The notes beneath the pieces are model-generated. The model saw only the letters and a program-made list of their open reading frames with translations. It was not told where the DNA came from and searched no databases. The translations under genes were made by a program, and so were the position numbers. A stretch of 64,000 nucleotides of DNA from Lactiplantibacillus plantarum (lineage in GTDB: Bacteria; Bacillota; Bacilli; Lactobacillales; Lactobacillaceae): assembly GCF_014131735.1 (NCBI RefSeq), contig NZ_CP039121.1, positions 2,914,001 to 2,978,000 on the forward strand. The letters are read 5' to 3'. This document shows positions 8,772 through 16,817 of this stretch, in pieces. The number at the start of each line of letters is the position of its first letter. Position 1 is the stretch's first letter.

Positions 8772-9281
8772 ATGCAACTATCAATTCCGACCATCAATGG
8801 CGCCCTTGCAGCCACCTATTCCAAACAAGCGGCCGTTGCCCAAACGTATAAGGGCCACCCCATCATCTCGTTTCCCGTTGACATTAGTGATGTGCCAGCT
8901 GGCACCCATTCACTGGCGTTCACTTTCGTTGACCACGATGCGATTCCAGTAGGTGGCTTCACCTGGATTCATTGGATTGCCGCCAATTTACCGGCAACCA
9001 CGACTCACATCCCTGAAAATGCCAGTCAGACCGGTGCTATTCCGATGGTCCAAGGTAATAATTCCACAGCGGGCGCCTATGTTCACGAGACTGATCCGAA
9101 AGTTAGCCAACACTACGTCGGCCCGTATCCGCCTGACAAGGATCATCGTTATTCATTTAAACTATTTGCACTTGATACTGAGTTAGACCTCCAACCTGGA
9201 TACTGGCTCAACGAATTTCATGATGCCATTGCCGGTCACGTGCTAGCAACTGCTAAAACGACGGTCATTGGCAAAGTGTAA
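8772..9281 (+). CDS. PEBP family protein (YbhB/YbcL, Raf-kinase-inhibitor-like)
   Basis: 169 residues of the bacterial phosphatidylethanolamine-binding protein family. Family landmarks include SFPVDISDVPAGTHSLAF, FVDHDAIPVGGFTWIHWIAANL (the ligand-pocket D-x-D/HW segment), and YVGPYPPDKDHRYSFKLFALD near residue 115. There is no signal peptide. The ATG follows GAGGAGGGATTTGCA. It lies 30 bp after the DUF2075 gene and is probably cotranscribed with it. Cellular function of these proteins in Firmicutes is unclear. Confidence 0.9.
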   Translation: MQLSIPTINGALAATYSKQAAVAQTYKGHPIISFPVDISDVPAGTHSLAFTFVDHDAIPVGGFTWIHWIAANLPATTTHIPENASQTGAIPMVQGNNSTAGAYVHETDPKVSQHYVGPYPPDKDHRYSFKLFALDTELDLQPGYWLNEFHDAIAGHVLATAKTTVIGKV

Positions 9282-9318
9282 TCCAATCTGCCATATAATA
9301 TGGATAGCTTAAACAACC

Positions 9319-9355
9319 AAAAACGTTGCTACAGAATCACGTAGCAACGTTTTTT
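9319..9355 (+). terminator. Terminator after the PEBP gene
   Basis: AACGTTGCTAC pairs perfectly with GTAGCAACGTT, followed by TTTTT. Confidence 0.88.
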
Positions 9356-9393
9356 ATTAACACTAATATAATGGCATTACTTCAAAGAACCGG

Positions 9394-9762
9394 CTAAGCA
9401 AAATACATCAGAATAAACGCAATTAATGCCGGTAGCCCCTGAATCACGACGATCGCGCGACTGACAGTAATACTACCATAAACCGCGGCAACCATCACAC
9501 AGGCTAAGAAAAACAGGGTTGCACCGGCGCTCGCGACGGCCGGAATCACAAACAAGCTGTATAAAATACCGACGGCCAAGAAACCGTTATATAACCCTTG
9601 ATTTTTAAACAATAATTGCACTGACGGCGACTGTAGCGTTTGCCGTGGAATTCCAAACGCTTTTGCGGCCATTTCACTATCCGCATTAAACATTTCCAGC
9701 CACAAAATAAATAAATGTTCAACGGCAACCAAGATCGCCATAATCATTGCTGCAACGTGCAT
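9394..9762 (-). CDS. DUF1304 family membrane protein
   Basis: A 122-residue protein with four hydrophobic segments (about 5-22, 50-68, 75-95, 100-120). The family-typical EHLFILWLEMF occurs early, followed by the QGLYNGFLA motif. DUF1304 proteins have no established function. The start at 9762 is set by AGGAGGGGATTAGG. A longer upstream reading lacks a ribosome site. It is transcribed alone. Confidence 0.85.
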   Translation of the reverse strand: MHVAAMIMAILVAVEHLFILWLEMFNADSEMAAKAFGIPRQTLQSPSVQLLFKNQGLYNGFLAVGILYSLFVIPAVASAGATLFFLACVMVAAVYGSITVSRAIVVIQGLPALIAFILMYFA

Positions 9763-9892
9763 CCTAATCCCCTCCTTTTTTCGGTCCTTACTTGAATTGT
9801 ACCAGTTACTGCGCCTAAACTGTAGAAATACAGACTTACTTGTCTTTATACGAGCTAATTCGTCACAAATCATGATTAAAACATGGTAAATC

Positions 9893-9923
9893 CGGGGTCA
9901 AAACCGCCACCGTTTTGACCCCG
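9893..9923. repeat. Perfect inverted repeat
   Basis: CGGGGTCAAAAC and GTTTTGACCCCG form a 12-bp perfect stem with an 8-base loop between two minus-strand genes. No clear T-run follows in either direction, so it may be a weak terminator or a processing/mRNA-stability structure rather than a strong terminator. Confidence 0.5.
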
Positions 9924-9940
9924 AGGTGCTTTTAAATGAT

Positions 9941-9992
9941 AAAGCCCGGCTACGACCAAGCAGATAACTTGCTGGTTGCAACCGGACTTTAT
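9941..9992 (-). terminator. Terminator of the multicopper oxidase gene
   Basis: On the minus strand AAAGTCCGGTTGCAACC pairs with GGTCGTAGCCGGGCTTT, with a few wobble pairs, and leads into ATCATTTAAAA. Confidence 0.6.
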
Positions 9993-10026
9993 TCACATCT
10001 CATCACTAAATTAGCTTAATCTACAC

Positions 10027-11532
10027 TTACATACCGGGCATCCAAACATCTTCGGGCTTGATGCCTTGTTCCTTCGCAAAAGCATTCCGTAAGGTGTCCA
10101 TATCCATTAAATGATAAGTTTGTGGGTGTTGGGGATCATATGATTCAATTTGGGCCATCATACCACCATCTTCATGTTCGATGATATGGCAGTGATACAT
10201 GTAAACTCCTGTCAGCTCAAATTTGACCTTGATCCGCACCGTTTCACCAGGGTTGACACCGACCGTATCCTTCAGCCCATGTTCATTAGGATAAACTGGA
10301 CCATCATTCCGTGCCAAAACTCTAAACTGAGTCCCATGAACGTGGAATGGATGAACCATGCCGTTTTCAGTACTGTTGGTGTTGCGGATTTCCCAAATGG
10401 CGACATCCCCAACTTTTTGCCGAGCGTCGATGCGACTCATATCGAATTTCTTACCATCAAGCGCGACTTCATCATCCATCCCATCCATCGTGATTGTGCG
10501 AACAGGTAAGTCAGGTGTTGGGGTTTCATCAGGAATATCAACTAAATGTTCTGGTAGTTTGGTGTCATCCGGTACGAACGACTTGATTCGGAAGCGACAT
10601 AGCGGCGTATCATCCGTCATCAGCGTGACTTCATCGCCCGGCTGATACTGACCGAAATCAACGACAATTTCGTCCCGTTCCGCACAGGTCATCATCACTT
10701 TGGTCATATAAACCGGTGCCGGCAAAATGCCACCATCGGAAGCGACCTGTGCAAATTCCAAATCGTCATTGAAGTGCAGACGCCATTCGCGCCGGTTCGA
10801 CCCATCCAAGATTCGTAGCCGCACCCGCTGCGTCGTCACATCAAAATATGGGTTGACCGTCCCGTTAACTAACGCCGTATGCCCTTGAACACCATCTGGA
10901 TCGTAGTCCGCCCGGTAATCAAATTGGTTATCATCGTGAAATTCACGGTCTTGTAATACCAACGGAATATCATCCACACCATAATTACGTGGTAACGGTA
11001 ACTGATCTTCAACGTCATCCTTAATAATCACCATCGTTGCTAGGCCTTTCCAGACCTGCGTCGCAGTCGATGGGCACGGATGAGCATGTAACCACGTAGT
11101 CGCAGCTGGTTGATGTACTTTAAAGTCAATGTGATTCGTTTCACCGGGATAGACCGGTGCGTGGCAGCCACCATCGGTAATGGGCCCTGGGACATTCAAG
11201 CCGTGCCAATGGAAAGTCGTCAATTCTGGGAGTTTATTTTCCAAGTCAATATGGGTCTGCTTACCATTACGAAAGACGATAGTTTGGCCTAGGAAGCCCG
11301 CATTATAGCCCCACGTTTTAGTCTTCTTACCAGGTAAAAACTGAGTTTCGCTTTCTTGCGCCGTGACGGTATAGTAATCATCCGTATCCGTCTGGCGGTC
11401 CGGCTTCAATAACGGCGGAATCGCTAACGGTTGTGGCTCGACTTTCGGTGTAACTAGTGGAATATAGCCACCGTCATGTGTGTTGTAAGCAGGTTCATCA
11501 AAAAAATAATCAGTATAGACTTTTTTTGCCAT
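10027..11532 (-). CDS. Multicopper oxidase (laccase/SufI-like)
   Basis: A three-domain cupredoxin enzyme of 501 residues. All copper motifs are visible: HWHG near residue 107, WLHAHP near 143, HPFHVHG near 398 (type 1 region) and YHCHIIEHEDGGM near 449. The last supplies the type 1 Cys/His, the trinuclear histidines and the axial Met. There is no Tat or Sec signal peptide, so it should be cytoplasmic, unlike CueO. Homologous lactobacillar enzymes are reported as laccases acting on phenolics and biogenic amines. The ATG follows AGGGGATGTCAAC. A consensus promoter lies upstream. Confidence 0.93.
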   Translation of the reverse strand: MAKKVYTDYFFDEPAYNTHDGGYIPLVTPKVEPQPLAIPPLLKPDRQTDTDDYYTVTAQESETQFLPGKKTKTWGYNAGFLGQTIVFRNGKQTHIDLENKLPELTTFHWHGLNVPGPITDGGCHAPVYPGETNHIDFKVHQPAATTWLHAHPCPSTATQVWKGLATMVIIKDDVEDQLPLPRNYGVDDIPLVLQDREFHDDNQFDYRADYDPDGVQGHTALVNGTVNPYFDVTTQRVRLRILDGSNRREWRLHFNDDLEFAQVASDGGILPAPVYMTKVMMTCAERDEIVVDFGQYQPGDEVTLMTDDTPLCRFRIKSFVPDDTKLPEHLVDIPDETPTPDLPVRTITMDGMDDEVALDGKKFDMSRIDARQKVGDVAIWEIRNTNSTENGMVHPFHVHGTQFRVLARNDGPVYPNEHGLKDTVGVNPGETVRIKVKFELTGVYMYHCHIIEHEDGGMMAQIESYDPQHPQTYHLMDMDTLRNAFAKEQGIKPEDVWMPGM

Positions 11533-11602
11533 GTTGACATCCCCTTAGATATTTAAAATAACTTAGATTCAAAAAATGGTGGCGCTTTTATACGTCACCT
11601 TC

Positions 11603-11631
11603 AGTTTAGAATTATTTTAAAAAAGTGTCAA
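11603..11631 (-). promoter_or_regulatory. Sigma-A promoter of the multicopper oxidase gene
   Basis: On the minus strand TTGACA (11631-11626), 17 bases, then TAAACT (11608-11603). It would give a leader of about 65 nt before the ATG at 11532. Confidence 0.7.
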
Positions 11632-11689
11632 ACGAATTTCAGTGCTCAATTGCTAATCATTAGGGTCATGCTGTCGTCCCTGATAACAC

Positions 11690-12358
11690 TTAAAATAGCG
11701 CGTTGACTGTATTCGTGGTTGCATCGCCCAACCAAGCATTCGTCACCAAATGATCAAAATAGCTCGTTTCAACAACGCCAGCCAAAGTTGCCAATTCAAC
11801 ATTCAGGTCCGTAAGTTTGGCATACGTTGGAAAATGACAATCGATCAATAAATTGCCGCTATCGGTTAACGTGAAGCCATCCCGATTATTAGCAGTTCGA
11901 ATGGTTGCCTGACCGCCAAGATCACTCACCGTCCGCATGACTAACGATAAGGCCGCTGGTAGTACTTCTAAGACTAATGGCGTCTTGATATCAAATTGAT
12001 CGACTAACCGGTCCTGCATCGTTAACAGCCAATATTCATCCGCCAAGCTGGCAATAATCTTCTCATTAGCATGGATTCCACCGCCACTTTTGAGCGCGTT
12101 ACCGTGATGATCTAACTGATCGCAGCCGTCAAAAGCAATATCGATGCGGTCACAATATGCAGTATCTACAACGGTATACCCGAGAACGGTCGCAAGTTGG
12201 CGGGTCGTCGGTGATGGGGTGACGACCGTAATATCATTCACATGATTGGCTGCCTCCTTGACCAGTTCACCAACCGTCGAGCCACCCCCAAAACCAACAA
12301 CCATTTGCGGTTTTATTAACGTCAAGGCTTGTTGAACAATTGCCTGTTTAATCGTCAT
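11690..12358 (-). CDS. rpiA: Ribose-5-phosphate isomerase A
   Basis: Interconverts ribose 5-phosphate and ribulose 5-phosphate. The 222-residue protein has the RpiA landmarks: GFGGGSTVGELV near residue 23, DIAFDGCDQLD near 82, LKSGGGIHANEKIIA near 97 (catalytic Glu and Lys) and a late GVVETSYF segment. Length is normal. It is monocistronic. It may be a second paralogue, since several glycolytic and pentose genes are duplicated in this species; that is recall, not seen in the window. Confidence 0.92.
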   Translation of the reverse strand: MTIKQAIVQQALTLIKPQMVVGFGGGSTVGELVKEAANHVNDITVVTPSPTTRQLATVLGYTVVDTAYCDRIDIAFDGCDQLDHHGNALKSGGGIHANEKIIASLADEYWLLTMQDRLVDQFDIKTPLVLEVLPAALSLVMRTVSDLGGQATIRTANNRDGFTLTDSGNLLIDCHFPTYAKLTDLNVELATLAGVVETSYFDHLVTNAWLGDATTNTVNALF

Positions 12359-12551
12359 ATCAATTTCCTTCCATCATCATAAGATATTCTCATCATAGCA
12401 CGCGATAACCTATTTAACTAACTTTAATCGCGATCAAACCATGCGATTCTAGGTCAAATTTGAGTCTAGGATGGGGCTCCTATCTCAACAACGTTTTAAA
12501 ATACAATTATTGATGGCGACCTTCGTTTTTGGGGGAAAGAGGGTTACAACA

Positions 12552-13115
12552 ATGAAGAATAAGTACAGTGCTAAGTTAGGTTTAACCACATTAACCGTGA
12601 TTTTTGGTCTTGGGCTGACACCAATTGCCAACGCAAAATCGATTGCGACACCATATTCACGGAGTCGTTGGCCACACGCTCAAGTGACCTACGTCATTCA
12701 AGCATCATCATACGAGCGGCACGTCTATCAAGCGGCCATCCAAGCCTGGAATGCGACTGGTCACTTTAAATTCGTGCCGGGAACCACTGCTCATCATCAA
12801 ATTACTTTGGGGACCAGTAATGCCACCAGTGGGCAGTATTATCGCTTAGCTGGTATTACTTTTTCGACCGGTTATACCAATGGTTATTACACAAAAGCGC
12901 AAGTGTACTTGTTAACACGTAATTTTGTACGCTACCACTATTCTTATACGGATCAAGTCCACGTGGCTGAACACGAGTTAGGACATACTATTGGTTTGGA
13001 ACACAGCCGTGATCGCCACAGTGTCATGTTAGCTGATAATCGCTATAACGGTATTAGTGCAGCCGATAGCGCGGCGGTGCGTCTGCGTTACCGCTTACCT
13101 GTTGGCAGGCTTTAG
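12552..13115 (+). CDS. Secreted matrixin-type zinc metalloprotease
   Basis: The 187-residue precursor starts at the ATG at 12552. A Sec signal peptide of about 28 residues ends in PIANA-KS. The mature part has the metzincin zinc site HELGHTIGLEH near residue 145, followed by the Met-turn SVMLAD. The catalytic domain spans nearly the whole protein, with no wall-binding domain, so the enzyme is probably released. A longer reading from 12471 would place unlikely residues before the signal peptide. It stands alone with its own terminator. Confidence 0.85.
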   Translation: MKNKYSAKLGLTTLTVIFGLGLTPIANAKSIATPYSRSRWPHAQVTYVIQASSYERHVYQAAIQAWNATGHFKFVPGTTAHHQITLGTSNATSGQYYRLAGITFSTGYTNGYYTKAQVYLLTRNFVRYHYSYTDQVHVAEHELGHTIGLEHSRDRHSVMLADNRYNGISAADSAAVRLRYRLPVGRL

Positions 13116-13198
13116 GTAAAGCTATCCAACTAGGTCTGCCATTAATACCTTGGGTGCGGTGACCCCACTTTGATGTTTACAATCAATACCGCACCCAG

Positions 13199-13229
13199 GA
13201 AGGCCGCGATGATGAGTCGCGACCTTTTG
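13199..13229 (+). terminator. Terminator after the metalloprotease gene
   Basis: AAGGCCGCGA pairs with TCGCGACCTT, followed by TTGT. A second hairpin just upstream (TGGGTGCGGT / ACCGCACCCA, 13151-13197) may extend the structure. Confidence 0.7.
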
Positions 13230-13296
13230 TATGAGCACCGATGGCCGTAATCATTGTTGAAACATAACTTAATTAGCACGCTAAAAATGATTGCAG

Positions 13297-13341
13297 ACAA
13301 AAAGCACTTTGATACGGTCAATTCCTCGTATCAAAGTGCTG
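13297..13341 (-). terminator. Terminator of the small membrane gene
   Basis: AGCACTTTGATACG pairs perfectly with CGTATCAAAGTGCT; on the minus strand it is followed by TTTTTGTC. Confidence 0.85.
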
Positions 13342-13344
13342 CGC

Positions 13345-13614
13345 TTAGCTGTGCAGTAAATAACCATAGCTTCCTAAAATAACTAGTACATACCCTGTAG
13401 CCGTGACTAATGCTAGCAACATGCCGCTTCCAGGTTGCCACCCGCGGCGATGACAAAAAGTCAAACAGCCACTGGTTAACAACATTAGCGCAAACGTTGC
13501 TGCGATGACTCCGAAGAACTGGCCCCATTGACCAAGCAAGGCACAGCCTACTCCCAGAATCGTCGCGATTACAATCACGAACCACCGTTGCCGGTTTGTT
13601 AATTGTCGGCGCAT
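13345..13614 (-). CDS. Small membrane protein, 89 residues
   Basis: Three hydrophobic segments (about 10-28, 33-52, 62-82) with a basic N-terminus (MRRQLTNRQR). No family recognised. The start at 13614 is chosen because GGTGGG lies six bases upstream; the ATG at 13620 directly abuts that site. It lies downstream of hicD on the same strand after about 100 bp and ends at a strong terminator. Confidence 0.6.
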   Translation of the reverse strand: MRRQLTNRQRWFVIVIATILGVGCALLGQWGQFFGVIAATFALMLLTSGCLTFCHRRGWQPGSGMLLALVTATGYVLVILGSYGYLLHS

Positions 13615-13716
13615 ATTCATCCCACCATATAGTTAATGCAGTCAACGTTCTGCTTAGTAAAATTTTAACATTTTGGTAGAAGTTTGCCAAACAAGACAAT
13701 TAACAACCGTCACTTT

Positions 13717-14676
13717 TTAGGCTTGTTGACGTTTTTTTACTGATTGATCGCTTAAGACGTCATCAAAGGCGTGGAATTTCTCGATAATTGTGTCCGCTGA
13801 ATTACGGAACTTAGCTTGTTCATCAGCAGTCAGAGCAAGCGTCGTCACACTCTCGACCCCATCTTTGCCAATGATTGCTGGCTGACCAACATACGTCCCA
13901 AAGGTCTCACTATACGCAGAGACCGGGCATGCTAAGCGAGCATTTGCAAAGACCGCTTCACTTAATTTAACCGCGCAAGTAGCAATGGCAAAACTGGTAT
14001 ACCCCTTACCAGAATGAACCGCCCAGCCACCATGGCGTGCAGCTGCCTCAAATGCATCTAAGTCCAAATCATACTTATCAACTAAGGATGTAATTGGAAT
14101 ACCGTTAACCTGAACCGTTGACCACGCGCTGAATTGTGATTCGCCGTGTTCACCGTAAACATACCCGCTAATGTTTTTTGGATCACAGTCGAAGGCTTCT
14201 GCGACAACCTTTTGCATGCGCGCCGTATCCAAGAAAGTCCCAGTCCCAAAGACCTGTTGGCGTGATAATCCCGTTGCGCGTTGGAAATAGTGAGTAATTG
14301 CGTCGCACGGATTCATTGTATCGATGACCACGCCATTAAATTTGGTTGCTTTAACTTTCGGAGCGATATCTTGAACGATTTGCTTCGTATATTCAAATTC
14401 AGCCCATCGGTTACCGGAAGCATGGTCTAACGCGTGAATGTTGCCACTAGTAACAAATAAAATATCCGTGTCGTCTAATTCATGATAGTCATTGATTTTA
14501 ATAATCGTTCGACTATCTAAACGGGCTTGAGCGTCTTGTAAATCTAATTGCTCTGCGCGAGCTTTAGCCGCATTAGTATCAATCAAGACTAATTCATCCG
14601 CAATTCCTTTACAAACTAATGTATAAGCAATGGTCGCCCCAACGTGGCCGACCCCAATAATCGCATATTTTCGCAT
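13717..14676 (-). CDS. hicD: L-2-hydroxyisocaproate dehydrogenase (L-LDH family)
   Basis: NAD-dependent reductase of branched 2-keto acids of the L-lactate/malate dehydrogenase fold, 319 residues. The nucleotide-binding motif is GVGHVGATIAY at residues 7-17, with D after the second strand (LVLIDTN). Substrate residues include NPCDAITHYFQ, FGTGTFLDTARM and the catalytic histidine in YGEHGESQ. Residues differ from true LDH around the GTxLDTAR segment, as in L-HicDH. It reduces 2-ketoisocaproate and similar acids at the end of amino-acid catabolism. Start chosen at MRKYAIIGVG, after GGGGGTTCAGCTT. Confidence 0.85.
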   Translation of the reverse strand: MRKYAIIGVGHVGATIAYTLVCKGIADELVLIDTNAAKARAEQLDLQDAQARLDSRTIIKINDYHELDDTDILFVTSGNIHALDHASGNRWAEFEYTKQIVQDIAPKVKATKFNGVVIDTMNPCDAITHYFQRATGLSRQQVFGTGTFLDTARMQKVVAEAFDCDPKNISGYVYGEHGESQFSAWSTVQVNGIPITSLVDKYDLDLDAFEAAARHGGWAVHSGKGYTSFAIATCAVKLSEAVFANARLACPVSAYSETFGTYVGQPAIIGKDGVESVTTLALTADEQAKFRNSADTIIEKFHAFDDVLSDQSVKKRQQA

Positions 14677-15126
14677 AAGCTGAACCCCCGTTTTAATTAT
14701 TAAGACGTTATGTAATAATCTCATCGTCTTTTAATTTATGTGGTGATAACCTTACTGCTCTAGTTAGTAATGGTCAATTGCTGAAAGCGCCTCACCTTTC
14801 ATATCATCATTTTCTTAAGCAATAGCACGCACTATAGTTACCAATTCCCCTAATTAGTTTAAGATAATTAATCACTTGCCCCCCATTGCCTAATTATTTT
14901 CATTACCGAACTAATCGCGACCACTCTTGGAAGTCACTTCCTACATTTCTGCCAACAAGCAACCTTGACCGGATTTTGCTAAGAATTTACAAGGAGTCCA
15001 CTCATGTTTTCAATAGTTTTGCGTCACAAAACCTGACATCAGCAGTTCCATAATGACACCAAAGCCCGTTTGTAAGTTTAATATTTAACCTAAACACAAA
15101 AAAAGAGTGCGTCACTCAATAATCAA
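14677..15126. other. Intergenic region upstream of hicD and amtB
   Basis: A 450-bp divergent region with no coding potential. It contains a small perfect dyad GAGTGCGTCACTC (15106-15118) just ahead of the amtB promoter. I see no other clear element. Confidence 0.5.
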
Positions 15127-15143
15127 TGTTATAATTTCTAACA
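15127..15143 (+). promoter_or_regulatory. GlnR/TnrA-type box overlapping the amtB -10
   Basis: TGTTATAATTTCTAACA fits the GlnR/TnrA consensus TGTNA-N7-TNACA at every fixed position. The embedded TATAAT (15130-15135) is a perfect -10 for amtB, whose ATG is 37 bp downstream of it. Overlap with the -10 predicts repression under nitrogen excess. This matches the known GlnR control of ammonium transporters in Firmicutes. Confidence 0.8.
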
Positions 15144-15171
15144 TCAAATGGTATGGATAGGGGTTGGGAGT

Positions 15172-16488
15172 ATGAACGCTGCAAATTCAACGTTTTTAGT
15201 GTTATCTAGTATATTGGTATTATTCATGACGCCCGGATTAGCATTTTTCTACGGTGGCTTAGTTTCCAAACGGAATGTCGTTAACACCATGTTATCCGTC
15301 TTCATGATTTGTGGCTTAGCAATCTTGTTATGGCTCGCATTCGGTTATTCACTATCTTTTTCCGGTGATTTAGGTGGCTTTGTCGGTAATCTCAAAGCCA
15401 CTTGGTTGCATGGTGTGGACTTGACCGCGCTTACCGCGACAAAGATTCCCAACGGTTTATATCTCATCTTTCAAATGATGTTTGCCATTATCACGCCAGC
15501 ACTATTTGTTGGCGCAGTGGTCGGCCGTATCCGTTTTAAATTCTTATTAACCTTCATCATCTTCTGGTCACTCCTCATCTACTATCCAATGGTTCATATG
15601 GTTTGGGATAACGGTTTATTAGCTAAACTTGGCGTCATCGATTTCGCTGGTGGTACCGTCGTCCACATCAATGCCGGTATCACCGCTTTAGTCTTATCAG
15701 CATTCTTAGGTGCCCGCCACAAGTATGGCAAGGATATGACCCAGCACTATAACATCTTATGGGTATTGCTGGGGACCGCTATTTTATGGATCGGCTGGTA
15801 CGGTTTCAATGCCGGTTCGGCGCTTGCCATGAACGACATCGCCATCCAAGCCTTCTTAACCACGACCGTTGCCACCGCCACTTCCATGATGACGTGGATG
15901 GTCGTTGATATGCTAACCAAGGGCAAACCAACCCTAGTCGGTGTCTGCACCGGTACCCTTTGTGGTCTCGTTGCGATTACACCTGCTTGTGGCTACGTCA
16001 CCATTTCTGGTGCCTTTTGGATTGGCCTTATCGCCACATTAACTAGTTACGGCTTCATTACGTTCATCAAACCACGCTTAGGTATCGATGATGCACTCGA
16101 TGCCTTTGGATGCCACGGTGTTTCCGGCATGGTCGGCAGTATCATGACTGGGCTATTCGCTAGCAAAGCCGTTAATAACACAATTTCTCTAAACGGTCTT
16201 TTCTATGGTGGCGGCTTTAAATTATTCGGATTACAGCTATTAGCAACGATCTTTACCATTGGCTTTACTACCATCGTTTGCATCGTCATTATCGTACTAT
16301 TGAAACGAGTCATCAGAATGCGCGTTGACGAACAAGAGGAAGAACTCGGACTCGATCAAGGCGAACACGGCGAAGTCGCTGACTACACCGTTCAAATGAG
16401 TCACGACTTGACGAACATTCAACACCATAGCGATGAATTTCGTGGTCAGTTAGCGCAACTGCTAGATAAGCAACAACGATTCCGATAA
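15172..16488 (+). CDS. amtB: Ammonium transporter
   Basis: An AmtB/Mep/Rh channel of 438 residues with eleven predicted membrane segments. Landmarks are PGLAFFYGGLV near residue 20, the twin-histidine region (GGTVVHINAG near 160, and DAFGCHGVSGMVGSI near 310) and a charged cytoplasmic tail of about 60 residues (RMRVDEQEEELGLDQGE). No glnK lies beside it, unlike many amtB loci. The inner ATG at 15172 gives the canonical N-terminus. The gene sits directly behind a GlnR box. Confidence 0.95.
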   Translation: MNAANSTFLVLSSILVLFMTPGLAFFYGGLVSKRNVVNTMLSVFMICGLAILLWLAFGYSLSFSGDLGGFVGNLKATWLHGVDLTALTATKIPNGLYLIFQMMFAIITPALFVGAVVGRIRFKFLLTFIIFWSLLIYYPMVHMVWDNGLLAKLGVIDFAGGTVVHINAGITALVLSAFLGARHKYGKDMTQHYNILWVLLGTAILWIGWYGFNAGSALAMNDIAIQAFLTTTVATATSMMTWMVVDMLTKGKPTLVGVCTGTLCGLVAITPACGYVTISGAFWIGLIATLTSYGFITFIKPRLGIDDALDAFGCHGVSGMVGSIMTGLFASKAVNNTISLNGLFYGGGFKLFGLQLLATIFTIGFTTIVCIVIIVLLKRVIRMRVDEQEEELGLDQGEHGEVADYTVQMSHDLTNIQHHSDEFRGQLAQLLDKQQRFR

Positions 16489-16606
16489 TCGGAATCATGG
16501 GCGTAATATGCACAGGTTTCAGTGCGTTCGAGAAAGCAGTCGCATGGCACATTTCTATCAATGCTCAGTATCACAAGCGGGCATAAATCAGACGGGAGAA
16601 GACTGA

Positions 16607-16673
16607 GGATTAGCCTAACTAGGGAATTAAACGACGAGTTTGGCGTCATAACGGCGCTAATCCGAGTTTTTTT
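16607..16673 (+). terminator. Terminator of amtB with nested hairpin
   Basis: GGATTAGC (16607-16614) pairs with GCTAATCC (16656-16663), enclosing a smaller GACG/CGTC hairpin, and is followed by seven T. It lies about 120 bp after the amtB stop. AAATCAGAC upstream and GTCTGATTT downstream form a further inverted pair around it. Confidence 0.6.
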
Positions 16674-16755
16674 CAGTGAGCTTATGCCCTGGATCTTTAA
16701 AACAAGTCTGATTTAACCAGACCCCCTTTCAGCAACATCAAGGATGCAAGAATAT

Positions 16756-16804
16756 AAAAACGTGTCGCAAGAAATCATCTCAGATTTCTCGCAACACGTT
16801 TTTT
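16756..16804 (-). terminator. Terminator of the drug exporter operon
   Basis: AAAACGTGT(T/C)GC..AGAAAT pairs across an 8-base loop with ATTTCTCGCAACACGTTTT; T-rich on the minus strand side. Confidence 0.8.
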
Positions 16805-16817
16805 GATTTGCTAATGT

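Larger units (their letters stand above)
16489..16817. other. Intergenic region between convergent amtB and exporter genes
   Basis: These 329 bp hold the two terminators listed separately and no credible gene. A short reading at 16522-16716 has no ribosome site and overlaps the terminator. Confidence 0.6.

Noticed and set aside
13331..13699. Minus-strand 122-residue reading
   Set aside because: It overlaps the better-supported 89-residue membrane gene and a terminator, in another frame, and lacks a ribosome site.
16522..16716. 64-residue plus-strand reading after amtB
   Set aside because: It includes the amtB terminator and has no ribosome site.
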